64,000 nucleotides of DNA, taken from JAEXOD01 sp043805435 (GTDB taxonomy: Bacteria; Bacteroidota; Ignavibacteria; Ignavibacteriales; Melioribacteraceae). The DNA is taken from contig JAZDHY010000111.1 of assembly GCA_043805435.1 (NCBI GenBank), forward strand, positions 14,290-78,289. Direction: 5' to 3'. Below are positions 8,124 through 18,235 of the stretch, piece after piece. Below the pieces are notes generated by a model. That model was not told the origin of the DNA, searched no databases, and was given only the letters and a program-made list of their open reading frames with translations. The first letter of the stretch is position 1, and every line of letters starts with the position of its first letter. The position numbers were made by a program, and so were the translations under genes.

Positions 8124-10248
8124 TTGGAAACACTTAAGGGTGAATTTGAAAAATATATATTTTATAACGAATCCAACGGGTATTCCATAATTAAACTAAC
8201 CGGTGGAGCAATTGCCGTAGGTACTTTACAAAAATTAAATGAAGGTGATTCGTTAGAACTATTTGGTACATTTGTCACTCATTCCAAATATGGCAAGCAG
8301 TTTAAAATTGACCGTTACAGTATTCTTTATCCAACTACAAACGAGGGGATTGTAAAATATTTAGGATCCGGATTGATAAAAGGTATTGGTGAAAAGTTTG
8401 CCCAACGGATATATGACAGCTTTGGCGAAAACACTTTAGATATTCTTGAAAATGATATTGAAAGACTTAAAGAAGTTGAAGGTATTGGGACAGTTAAACT
8501 TCAGCTTATAAAAAAAAGCTGGTCGGAACAACACGAAATAAGAAAAACAATGATTTTTTTACAAGCTCATGGTGTTTCGGCTAATCTGGCATTAAAAATA
8601 TTTAAAATGTACGGCAAAGCTTCCGAACAAGTAATTATTGATAATCCATATAGATTAAGTTATGAGATATGGGGTGTTGGGTTTAAAACTGCCGATACCA
8701 TTGCCCGTAATTTGGGTTTTGATGAATTTCATGTAAAACGGATTGAAGCAGGAATTGTTTTTGTTTTAACCGAAGCAATGAACGATGGTCACGTATTTTT
8801 AACAAAACAAGAACTTGTTAATAAGGCTTTGGATGTGCTTGGTTATAAGCTTAATTATGACGATGGAATGATTGACAACTTAAAAAACATTAATCAAATT
8901 TTGGTTTTTGAAGATCGTGTTTACCTTCCTGTTTTATATCACTCGGAACGGAATATTGAAATTGCCTTAACAAATCTATTAGGAACAACAAAAAGTGTTA
9001 CTCCAATAGATGAAAAATATATTCAGCTTGTAAAATCAAATTATAGTGCCGAACAAATTAAAGCAATTCGTTATTCAATTGAACAAAAAGTATTAATTAT
9101 TACCGGCGGACCCGGTACAGGTAAAACTACAACCCTAAGGGGAATAATAGAGTTATACAAAAAGAAAGAAAAAAAAAATATTACTTGCAGCACCTACCGG
9201 AAGAGCTGCAAAACGGATGACCGAAATTATTGGACTTGACGCAAAAACAATTCACAGGCTTTTGGAATATAATCCAATGGACGGGTCTTTTAATTATAAT
9301 TCAGAAAATCAGTTAATAACAGATTTGTTAATTATTGATGAAGTATCAATGATTGACACATTTTTAATGTATAATTTAGTTAGTGCTATTGATAGCAGTA
9401 CGACTGTTATTTTTGTGGGTGATGTTGACCAGCTGCCTTCTATTGGGCCGGGGAATATATTAAATGATTTGATTACGTCCGGAATAATCCCCAGTGTAAG
9501 GCTGACGCAAGTTTTTAGACAGGCAGAAGAAAGTAAAATTATTTTGGCTGCACACTCTATCAATAAAGGAGTATTGCCCAAACTTGACGATAAAGATACA
9601 GATTTGATTTTTATTGAAGAAGAAAACGTTCAAATAACAGCACAAAAAATAAATGAATTATGCTGCAATATTATTCCGCAAAGATATAAATTTAATTTAA
9701 GAGAAGACATTCAAATATTATCTCCAATGTACAGAGGCGAAATTGGAGTTAATTATCTAAACAACTTGTTGCAGGAAACATATAACCATAATCCTGTTGC
9801 GTTTTTATATGGCGAAAAACGTTATAAATTAAATGATAAAGTGATGCAATTACGCAATAATTACGAAAAAAGTGTTTATAATGGTGATATTGGTTTTATC
9901 CATTCCTACGATGCCGAAGATAAAAAAATAAGAATTATTTATGAAGGAAGAATAGTTGAATACGATTTTACCGAATTGGATGAAATTACACTTGCTTATG
10001 CTGTTACTGTTCACAAAAGTCAAGGCAGCGAATACCCCTGTGTAATATTACCTCTTTCTACTGCTCATTATATAATGCTGCAACGTAATTTGTTATATAC
10101 TGCCATTACACGTGCATCTCGTTTGTTAATTGTAATAGGAACAAAAAAAGCATTTGCAATTGCAGTTGGAAATAACAAAATACAAAAAAGAAATTCTTCG
10201 TTATTTAAATATTCCGAAAGACAACTTGTAGAATTTGAAAATCTATAA
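8124..10248 (+). CDS. recD2: RecD2-type DNA helicase, interrupted by a single frameshift
   Basis: Two adjacent frames together make one RecD2 helicase of about 708 residues, the usual length. The first (8124-9239, TTG start) carries the N-terminal OB-like region, helix-hairpin-helix repeats (GIGEKF, VEGIGTVKL) and Walker A GGPGTGKTT at about 328-336. The second continues from within motif Ia (APTGRAAKRMTE is encoded from about 9187, out of frame with the first) through Walker B DEVSM, GDVDQLPSIGPG, HKSQGSEYP and the C-terminal YTAITRAS. The break is a run of ten A at 9169-9178; nine would read EKKILLAAPTGRAAK. RecD2 is a 5'-3' SF1B helicase of repair and replication restart, independent of RecBC. 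The frame break may be a true mutation, slippage-corrected, or a base-call error. Confidence 0.88.
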
Positions 10249-10261
10249 TAATTTATCGTAA

Positions 10262-13200
10262 GTGAAAAATATCAAGTTATTAAATAAATATTACGCAGAA
10301 CTATTTTACAGTAGGCTTTTGCTTATTTTAAATGAGAATTCGGATTATAGAAAAAAAGTACGCACTTTAGGCAAATTATTTGATGAAATATTAGACTCTC
10401 TGCTCTCCAGTGAATTCCAATCCTTTCAAAGTATGCTGGCAAAAATATTATTTTTTGTTGATAAATATAATGTGGTAAATAATACAGCCGCCAAATTAAG
10501 AAAACTATATATTTATATCTCTAAGACCAATAGAAACAAATCAATTATTCCGGCCGAACTTGAAATAAACGGAATTGTAAATGTAATATCTTCATTTATT
10601 TTTTATTGCTCAGATATTCCCATAATTGATGAATTAAAAAATCTTAATGATCATTATATCTTTGAAGGAACCGACGAGGATATTAAAGAAGACAATTCGG
10701 AATATTTGCAAATAATAGTAAAAAATGTTACTCCGGTAATAAATAAGTCAGCCCCGGCATATGTTGAATTGTTATGTTATTCTACTAATGATAATACAGA
10801 ATTAAAAATAAGAATTGAAAAAAACAATAACAATTACAATGATGAATATTTTAATTATTTATGCAAATTAAAAAAATATTGCAAAATAACGTTTTATAAT
10901 TTTAGCGAAATAGACTATAAACAAAAATTATATAAATGTAATTTAGACAGCTACTTTGTAATAGAACCGGACTTTTTAATAGATGTTAGTGATATTTCGG
11001 GTTGTTTTACAATGCAGGGAGCTAATTACAAAATTTATTTTTTGGATAAATTTATAGGTTCAACTTCATCCGAAGGCACATTACGAGGCAGTTTGGTAAA
11101 CTCGTTATTAGATATTCGTTTAAAAGAACCGGAATTATCTTTTGATGAATTATTTTTATTGGCAATTGAAAATAATTTGTTAAAAATATCAAAATTTAAT
11201 AATGAAATTATCGAAAAAATTAAAAACGAAATTGCAATTAAACACTTTCCGCAGATTGTAAAATTTACTAATGGTTTATTAAAGTTAAAAGACGAAAACA
11301 ACAATATTAAAATTACTATTGAGCCAACGTTTTATTCCGAACAACATGGGCTGCAGGGACGTTTAGATGTTTTAATTGAATATACTGATGAACCGTTAAA
11401 AAAAGAGATTGTGGAATTAAAATCCGGTTCTCCTCCTTCAAACGGGGTATGGACAAATGACATGATGCAGGCTGTTGGGTACGATTTAATGCTTCAAAGC
11501 GTATTTGGCAAAGACAGAAAAGGTTCAAATAATATTTTATATTCCGCTTCGTACAATAAGACATATAGAAATGTAATTAGGAACGCAAATTATGAAGTGG
11601 AATTTTGCAAGGTGAGAAATTTAATAATTTGCGAAATATTAAATCAAGCCGATGGGAATTTTAATTTATTAAGCAATATCTCTGTTAATGCTTTTGGGGT
11701 ATATCCAAAATATTTGCTGGAAAATATTAGAAAATTTGAAAATGCATTTATATCTAATAATAATTTAGAAAATAAATATTTTACTACTTATGTGAAATAT
11801 ATTTGGAATGAATTATTAGCCGTAAAACTTGGAATAAAACAAGAAAATAAGCAGAACCGAGCAGGATTTTGTGCGTTGTGGAATGATTCCCTTGACGAAA
11901 AAATAGAAAATAATACAATTTTGCCATATTTGGTTTTTGATAAATATGAAAATGAAAAAAAGGAATATACTTTTAAGTACAATGGAGAAACATCAAATTT
12001 TAGAGATAATGATATTGGAATAATTTATAAATATCCGGCTGATAATTCCAATCCATTAAAACAACAGATTTATAAATGTGCCATTAAAAAAGTAACTTCA
12101 AATGAAGTTAAAATATCACTGCGCAATAATCAGTTAAATAATAATATATTTAATGACGCCGATATGTATTTTATTGAACATGATTTATTTGACAATAATT
12201 ATTACTCCAATTTTAAGTCTTTGTTTAGTTTTATTTTGAAGGATAAAAAAATTAAAAATGAATTGCTTGGGGTTTGTAATACGGCTTCAAAAAATAAACA
12301 TACCCAAAATATGGATGGAAATATTTTAAGTTATGTTAAAAAAGCTGCAATGGCAGAACGATATTTTCTTTTGCAAGGGCCGCCGGGAACCGGTAAAACA
12401 TCATCATTTTTAATGAAATATTTAGATGAAATTTTAGCTGATAAAAATACACGTGTATTGATAATTACATTTACAAATAAAGCCCTTGAAGAAATTATAA
12501 GGCACCTTAAAAATAGAGTATATTCTTTTACATTATTTTCAAGCTCAAGTGATGAAAAATACTCGTTTAAAACACAGCTGAAGCAGAACTTTAATACAGG
12601 ATTCAAATTTAATGAATCTCAAATATGCCTGACTACGTCTTTATCTTATTTATTGTATTCCGAAGAGATTAATTTTCATTTTAAAATAACTACGGTTATT
12701 GTTGATGAAGCATCTCAAATATTAGAACCTCAAATTATAGGGATTTTATCAAATTTTGAAAAATTTGTTTTAATAGGTGATCAAAATCAGCTCCCTGCAA
12801 TTTCGGTTCAGGATGAAAAATTTTGTAATATTACTGATGAAAATCTAAATAAATTATTCATTAAACAATTAACAGATTCATATTTTGAAAGATTATTTAG
12901 AATTTGTAATAATAATAATTGGTTTGAACATATTGATACACTAAAAATACATTATAGAATGCATTATAGTATTGCCGAATTGATAAATGATTATTATGAT
13001 AAAAAACTTGTTTGTGGAAAAAAAGGACAATCGGACGAAACAAATTTATTTGAAAATAGTATTTGTTTAGACAATAAAAATTTGGTAAAAACAAGAGTTG
13101 TGTTTTTTGACGTTGATTTTTCCGGAAATAGATTTAACAAATATTGTAAAAATGAAGCAGATTTAATAAAGTTACTGATTGATAAAATCAGTAATAATAT

Positions 13201-13594
13201 AATAGACTTTAACGAAAACAGTATTGGTATAATAACTCCTTGGCGTGCCCAAATATCATTAATAAAAAATATCCTAAGTGATAATAAGCTGTTAAATAAA
13301 ATTCAAGTTGATACGGTTGAAAGATATCAAGGTTCGGAAAAGGATATTATAATTGTTTCATTTGCAGTATCACATTACTGGCAGTTAAAAAATTTAAGTT
13401 CGTTTGATTCAGCCGGTTTAATTGACAGGAAATTAAATGTTGCTTTATCGCGCGCAAAAGAATATCTGTTTTTAATTGGTAATTCCAAAATATTAACACA
13501 AACCCCGCATTTTTCTGTTTTTATAGAAAAAATAAAAAACGAAAACACCTTTGTTAACTCGCATATTACCACAAAAATGCTTTCTATACAATAA
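10262..13594 (+). CDS. Dna2-like nuclease-helicase (RecB-type nuclease plus SF1B helicase)
   Basis: In this 1110-residue protein the nuclease part holds the PD-(D/E)XK core: GRLDVLIE (Asp about 368), VELKSG (Glu about 385, Lys about 387) and QAVGYD (about 402), the RecB/Dna2-style motif III. The C-terminal half is an SF1 Upf1/Dna2-type helicase: QGPPGTGKTS near 703-712, DEASQ near 815, GDQNQLPAI, VERYQGSEKD and NVALSRAKE. Nuclease before helicase is the Dna2 order. No cysteine cluster for the Fe-S site of eukaryotic Dna2 was found. The start is GTG, 14 bp after recD2, so both are likely one transcript. A role in end resection or flap processing is inferred. Confidence 0.85.
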   Translation: MKNIKLLNKYYAELFYSRLLLILNENSDYRKKVRTLGKLFDEILDSLLSSEFQSFQSMLAKILFFVDKYNVVNNTAAKLRKLYIYISKTNRNKSIIPAELEINGIVNVISSFIFYCSDIPIIDELKNLNDHYIFEGTDEDIKEDNSEYLQIIVKNVTPVINKSAPAYVELLCYSTNDNTELKIRIEKNNNNYNDEYFNYLCKLKKYCKITFYNFSEIDYKQKLYKCNLDSYFVIEPDFLIDVSDISGCFTMQGANYKIYFLDKFIGSTSSEGTLRGSLVNSLLDIRLKEPELSFDELFLLAIENNLLKISKFNNEIIEKIKNEIAIKHFPQIVKFTNGLLKLKDENNNIKITIEPTFYSEQHGLQGRLDVLIEYTDEPLKKEIVELKSGSPPSNGVWTNDMMQAVGYDLMLQSVFGKDRKGSNNILYSASYNKTYRNVIRNANYEVEFCKVRNLIICEILNQADGNFNLLSNISVNAFGVYPKYLLENIRKFENAFISNNNLENKYFTTYVKYIWNELLAVKLGIKQENKQNRAGFCALWNDSLDEKIENNTILPYLVFDKYENEKKEYTFKYNGETSNFRDNDIGIIYKYPADNSNPLKQQIYKCAIKKVTSNEVKISLRNNQLNNNIFNDADMYFIEHDLFDNNYYSNFKSLFSFILKDKKIKNELLGVCNTASKNKHTQNMDGNILSYVKKAAMAERYFLLQGPPGTGKTSSFLMKYLDEILADKNTRVLIITFTNKALEEIIRHLKNRVYSFTLFSSSSDEKYSFKTQLKQNFNTGFKFNESQICLTTSLSYLLYSEEINFHFKITTVIVDEASQILEPQIIGILSNFEKFVLIGDQNQLPAISVQDEKFCNITDENLNKLFIKQLTDSYFERLFRICNNNNWFEHIDTLKIHYRMHYSIAELINDYYDKKLVCGKKGQSDETNLFENSICLDNKNLVKTRVVFFDVDFSGNRFNKYCKNEADLIKLLIDKISNNIIDFNENSIGIITPWRAQISLIKNILSDNKLLNKIQVDTVERYQGSEKDIIIVSFAVSHYWQLKNLSSFDSAGLIDRKLNVALSRAKEYLFLIGNSKILTQTPHFSVFIEKIKNENTFVNSHITTKMLSIQ

Positions 13595-13792
13595 TTTAAC
13601 CATTTAGCTAGTTTTTTGCTGCTGTTGGTATTTGACAAAAAAGTTAAAAATTGCTAATTTGTTTAAATTAATAAGATAAATGAATTAATTAACAAAAATC
13701 TCTGTTAACAAGTTGAAATAATTTTCGATAATATTCAGTAATGGAAAATTAATTTGATTATTTAGCAAATTTTAACAAAATAGAGTTTATTG

Positions 13793-15625
13793 ATGGAAAA
13801 CAGATTCAAAATTTATTTTGAAAAATCTGCTGACGCATTTATTTTAATAAAAGATAATAAAATAATTGACTGCAATTACGCTGCAATAAAACTGTTTGAG
13901 TATGCAGACAAAAGTGAATTAATAAATAAACATCCTGCAGACATTTCGCCGCTTTATCAGCCCGATAATATGCTGTCGGTTGAAAAAGCCGAAAAAATGA
14001 TTTCCATAACCAAAAAAAACGGAAATCATAAATTTGAATGGGTTCATTTAAAAAAAGATAAAACAGAAATACAAATTGAAGTTTGTTTAACTTTAATAGC
14101 TATTGATGGCGAAGAAATTTTACATGGAGTATGGCACGATATTAGTCATAGAAAAGAAAAAGAAATTGAATTGCGAAGAAACAATGAACTGAATAAAAAA
14201 TTATTTGCAACCATACCCGATTTAGTGGTGATTGTAAATGTTGACGGTACAATAATTTATGTTAATGAAGGTGCAAAAATTATTGGGAATTATGAGAAAG
14301 ATGAATTAATTGGCAAGAATATGATTGAGCTAATAGTACCCGAAGATATTAATAAAGCTCTTGAGAACACTGTAAAAATGATGAGCAGACCTTTAGGCCC
14401 GGTGGAGTATCATTTTATTTCTAAAGAAAAAAATATTGTTCTTTTGGAAGTAAATGGAGAAGTTCTAAGAAATGAAAATAATTCTCCTTATGGAATGGTT
14501 TATATTTGTCGTGATGTAACTGAAAGGAAAAAAGCACAACAAGAATTAATTGAAAGCGAAAATAGATTTAAAGTTTTACAGGAAGCTGCTTTTGCAAGTA
14601 TTGTTATACATCATAATGGAATAATTCTTGAAGTAAGCCAAAGTTTTTGCGATTTATCCGGTTATAAATATGACGAGTTGATTGGTGTTTATTTGCCCTC
14701 ATTATTTATTGCTGAAGCAAAAAAAATAGTTGAAGATTCAATAACTTGTAATTCGTTAGTTCCTTATACAGCCCGTTTATCAAGAAAAACGGGATTTGAA
14801 ATGGATGTTGAAATTTTAGGCAGGCAGATGCCTTATAAAGGTAAAATAGTAAGAGTAGCCGAAATAAGAAACATTTCCGAAAGAATAATTACTGAAAATA
14901 AATTAAAAGAATATGCTGCCAAATTAGAAGAGGCAAATAATACTAAAGACAAATTATTTTCTATTATTGCTCATGATTTGCGAAGCCCGTTTCAGGGTTT
15001 GCTGGGATATGGGCAGCTGCTTGAAACAAATTTTTTTGATTTGGAAAAAACGGAAATAATGGATATTGTGGGAAGTATCAATTCGTCGTTAAAAAGCTTA
15101 TATTATTTGATAGAAAATCTACTTCAATGGTCGCGCTTGCAGGCAGAAGGATTTAGTTTTAATCCGGTTAAAATAAATGTTTCAGAAAAATGTGATTTTA
15201 TAATCAAAACTTTTTTGTTAAATATCCAAAACAAACAGTTAAATGTTATAAACAATATAGACACAAAAATAGAAATAATGGCAGATGAAAACATGATTAA
15301 TTCTGTTATTCATAATTTGCTTTCAAATGCAATTAAGTTTTCTAAACCAAACTGTAAAATCTATTTAGAATCGGAAAAGGATAACAATTTTATTAATATT
15401 TCAATAGTTGATTCCGGAATTGGAATAAATGAAGAAAATCTTAAAAAATTGTTTAAAATTGAACAGGGATTTTCTTTACCCGGTACGGCAAATGAAAAAG
15501 GAACAGGTTTAGGACTTTTATTGTGTAAAGAAATGATTGAATTACACGGGGGTTCAATTAAAGTGAAAAGCAAAGAAAACATTGGAAGTGAATTTACTTT
15601 TAGTATTCCGCAAAATTTTAATTAG
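13793..15625 (+). CDS. Cytoplasmic PAS-PAS-PAS sensor histidine kinase
   Basis: This 610-residue kinase has no membrane segment, so it probably senses an internal signal. It carries three PAS domains (about 1-118, 125-245, 250-370), a coiled linker, and a HisKA domain with the phospho-acceptor His394 in AHDLRSP. The HATPase_c domain shows the N box (NLLSNAIKFS), G1 box DSGIGI and G2 box GTGLGL, so it should be active. A TTG at 13790 is directly followed by the ATG at 13793, which I chose. It is the first of four co-directional signalling genes, 8 bp before the next kinase. Confidence 0.93.
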   Translation: MENRFKIYFEKSADAFILIKDNKIIDCNYAAIKLFEYADKSELINKHPADISPLYQPDNMLSVEKAEKMISITKKNGNHKFEWVHLKKDKTEIQIEVCLTLIAIDGEEILHGVWHDISHRKEKEIELRRNNELNKKLFATIPDLVVIVNVDGTIIYVNEGAKIIGNYEKDELIGKNMIELIVPEDINKALENTVKMMSRPLGPVEYHFISKEKNIVLLEVNGEVLRNENNSPYGMVYICRDVTERKKAQQELIESENRFKVLQEAAFASIVIHHNGIILEVSQSFCDLSGYKYDELIGVYLPSLFIAEAKKIVEDSITCNSLVPYTARLSRKTGFEMDVEILGRQMPYKGKIVRVAEIRNISERIITENKLKEYAAKLEEANNTKDKLFSIIAHDLRSPFQGLLGYGQLLETNFFDLEKTEIMDIVGSINSSLKSLYYLIENLLQWSRLQAEGFSFNPVKINVSEKCDFIIKTFLLNIQNKQLNVINNIDTKIEIMADENMINSVIHNLLSNAIKFSKPNCKIYLESEKDNNFINISIVDSGIGINEENLKKLFKIEQGFSLPGTANEKGTGLGLLLCKEMIELHGGSIKVKSKENIGSEFTFSIPQNFN

Positions 15626-15633
15626 GTGATGGA

Positions 15634-17787
15634 ATGGACACGAAAAGCAAGGATTTTTCTATAAATAATTACTCCCATTTTATAACTAATCAGTTATCTG
15701 ATAAAAAATTTATTAACGCAATGGAAGCCGCAAATTTTGGCATATGGGAACTTGATTTTGAAACACAAAAATTCAAGTTTGATCCTATATTATATAAAAT
15801 GCTTGGATATGACGCAGATGAATTTCCATTAGATGTGACTATGTGGCGAGAAATGATTCATCCTGATGACCGTTGTATTATTGATGAAATGATGGAACAA
15901 ATAAAAAAAGATGGCGATAGTTATAAAATTGAATATAGATTTAAACGGAAAGATAATACATACATGTGGATTACCACATTTGGTGCCGTTACAGAAAGAG
16001 AAAAAAATGGAAATATCAAAAAATTAAATGGGACTTATCTGGATAATACTAAAAAGAAAGAATCGGAAGCTGCACTTAAAAATAGTGAAAGGTTATTTAG
16101 ATCTTTATTTGAAAATATGCAGGAAGGTGTTGCCTTACACGAAGTGATATTTGATCAAAACGGGAATCCTATTGATTATGAAATTTTAGACATAAATCCG
16201 ATGTACACAATACACACAGGTGTAAGCCTTGAATTGGCCAAAAACAAATTGGGTTCTGAAATATATAAAACATATCCCGCACCCCATTTGGATATTTTTT
16301 CAGAAGTGGCCATTACCGGAAAACCTATTCAATTTGAAACATTTATACAAGGTTTAAATAGACATTTTCATGTTTCCTGTTTTTCGCCAAGTAAAAATAT
16401 GTTTGCAACAGTATTTCAAGATATAACCGAAAAAAAAATACTTGCCGATGCATTAGAAAAAAGAATTGTAACCTTAACACAACCACTAGGTGAATTTTCT
16501 GAGATTAAATTTGAAGATGTGTTTAATATTAACGAAATACAGTCAATACAAGATGCTTTTTCTGCCGCAACAGGGGTAGCTTCAATTATTACCGATACAA
16601 ACGGCATACCAATTACTAAACCAAGTAACTTTGTAAGGTTATGTAATGACATAATAAGAAAAACTGATAAAGGTTTGAAAAATTGTATCCATTCTGATGC
16701 ATGCCTTGGAAGATTAAATCCAAACGGCCCAATTTATCAACCATGTTTAAGTGGCGGATTATGGGATGGCGGAACAAGTATTACAGCCGGAGAAAAACAT
16801 ATAGCAAACTGGCTGATAGGGCAGGTGTTAGACGAAAACCATTCAAAAGATAATATGTCTCGATATGCTATTGAAATAGGTGCCGATGTAAATGATTTTA
16901 ATAAAGCTTTGGACGAAGTACCGATATTATCGACTGAAAAATTTAAAAAAATATGTGATGCGTTATATGTAATTGCAGGGCAGCTTTCTAAGCTTGCCAT
17001 TCAAAATATTCATCAAGCACGTTTTATTACCGAACAAAAAAGCAGCCAGGAAATTATTCAAAAGCAAGTTGGAGAACTTGAGGCCAAAAATGCAGAATTG
17101 GAGCGGTTTACTTATACTGTTTCGCACGATTTGAAAAGTCCATTAATAACCATTAAAGGCTTTTTAGGCATGATTAATAGTGATGTGGCAAATGGACGGT
17201 ATGATAGAATTCCGGCTGACATGAAACGTATTAGTAACGCTGCCGATAAAATGCAAAATTTACTTGAAGATTTATTAGAGCTTTCAAGAATAGGAAGAAT
17301 TGTTCATCCTCCATCAAAATTTTCGTTGACCGAAGCCGCCAAAGAAGCTGCCGAATTGCTTTTTGGCGTTTTGCATAGTAAAAATATAAATTTGAAAATA
17401 CAAGACGATTTGCCGATTGTTCTTGCAGATAAACCGCGTGTGAGGGAAGTTTTACAGAATTTGATTGAAAATGCAATCAAATTTATGGGTGAACAAACAA
17501 ATCCCGAGATAAATATTGGATGTTTACACCTTGCCGGAAACATTACTTTTTATGTAAAAGATAATGGACTGGGTATAGAAAAACAATATCACAAAAAGAT
17601 TTTTGGATTATTTGATAAACTTAGTCCAAGCTCCGAAGGTACCGGAATTGGGCTTGCAATTGTTAAACGAATTATTGAATTGCATGGCGGAAAAATTTGG
17701 GCTGAATCGGAAGGCCGACTTAAAGGGTCAACATTTTATTTTACTTTAGAAGAAAGTATAACTCAAAATATAGGAGGAACACAATGA
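15634..17787 (+). CDS. PAS-PAS-PocR sensor histidine kinase
   Basis: This 717-residue soluble kinase has a PAS_3-type domain (about 30-140), a second PAS (about 150-265) and a PocR-type sensor domain (about 285-445) seen in ITDTNGIPITKPSNF, the Cys-containing CIHSDACLG region and LIGQV. PocR domains are thought to bind small hydrophobic or hydrocarbon-like ligands. A coiled coil leads to a phytochrome-like HisKA with His498 in VSHDLKSP, then HATPase_c (DNGLGI, GTGIGLAIVKR). The stop overlaps the start of the Rcp1-like regulator (ATGA), which is strong evidence that this regulator is its partner. It also holds an in-frame A9 tract (16430-16438) useful for comparison with the two broken A10/T10 tracts. 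Confidence 0.92.
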   Translation: MDTKSKDFSINNYSHFITNQLSDKKFINAMEAANFGIWELDFETQKFKFDPILYKMLGYDADEFPLDVTMWREMIHPDDRCIIDEMMEQIKKDGDSYKIEYRFKRKDNTYMWITTFGAVTEREKNGNIKKLNGTYLDNTKKKESEAALKNSERLFRSLFENMQEGVALHEVIFDQNGNPIDYEILDINPMYTIHTGVSLELAKNKLGSEIYKTYPAPHLDIFSEVAITGKPIQFETFIQGLNRHFHVSCFSPSKNMFATVFQDITEKKILADALEKRIVTLTQPLGEFSEIKFEDVFNINEIQSIQDAFSAATGVASIITDTNGIPITKPSNFVRLCNDIIRKTDKGLKNCIHSDACLGRLNPNGPIYQPCLSGGLWDGGTSITAGEKHIANWLIGQVLDENHSKDNMSRYAIEIGADVNDFNKALDEVPILSTEKFKKICDALYVIAGQLSKLAIQNIHQARFITEQKSSQEIIQKQVGELEAKNAELERFTYTVSHDLKSPLITIKGFLGMINSDVANGRYDRIPADMKRISNAADKMQNLLEDLLELSRIGRIVHPPSKFSLTEAAKEAAELLFGVLHSKNINLKIQDDLPIVLADKPRVREVLQNLIENAIKFMGEQTNPEINIGCLHLAGNITFYVKDNGLGIEKQYHKKIFGLFDKLSPSSEGTGIGLAIVKRIIELHGGKIWAESEGRLKGSTFYFTLEESITQNIGGTQ

Positions 17788-18230
17788 CCGGAGAAATTTT
17801 ATCTATTTTATTAATAGAAGATAATGAAGACCACGCTGAACTTGTTGTTAGAAGTTTTGAGGATAACGCAGTAGCAAATAAAATAAAGCATTTGAAGGAT
17901 GGAGAGGAAGCATTTAAATATCTTTTTGAAAATGAAGATATGAATGATCCGTTAAAGTTGCCAAATTTAATTTTGCTCGATTTAAGACTTCCCAAAATAG
18001 ATGGAATGGAAATATTAAAAAGAATAAAAACATCGGAAAATTTAAAAAATATTCCCGTTGTTGTTTTAACTTCATCACATGCCGAAAAAGATCTTGTGTC
18101 GGCATATTCCAACTATGCAAACAGCTATTTAGTAAAACCGTTAGACTTTAATAAATTTACACAATTAATGAAAGATTTGGGCTTTTATTGGCTTGGATGG
18201 AATATTAACCCCTATAATAGCAAAATATAA
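17784..18230 (+). CDS. Rcp1-like single-domain response regulator
   Basis: This 148-residue receiver-only protein has its acidic pair at E12/D13 (LLIEDNEDHAEL), phospho-acceptor Asp66 (ILLDLRLP), switch residues in VLTSS and the conserved Lys in YLVKPLD. The acidic N-terminal NEDHAEL and a C-terminal aromatic segment (FYWLGWN) are typical of the Rcp1 group paired with phytochrome-type kinases. It has no DNA-binding output, so it relays phosphate or acts by protein contact. It overlaps the preceding kinase by 4 nt behind an AGGAGG Shine-Dalgarno (in ATAGGAGGAACACAATG), so it is translationally coupled. Confidence 0.94.
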   Translation: MTGEILSILLIEDNEDHAELVVRSFEDNAVANKIKHLKDGEEAFKYLFENEDMNDPLKLPNLILLDLRLPKIDGMEILKRIKTSENLKNIPVVVLTSSHAEKDLVSAYSNYANSYLVKPLDFNKFTQLMKDLGFYWLGWNINPYNSKI

Positions 18231-18235
18231 TTGAA

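Noticed and set aside
10262..13594. AddA/RecB subunit
   Set aside because: Nuclease precedes the helicase and the helicase motifs are of the Upf1/Dna2 type, not UvrD/RecB.
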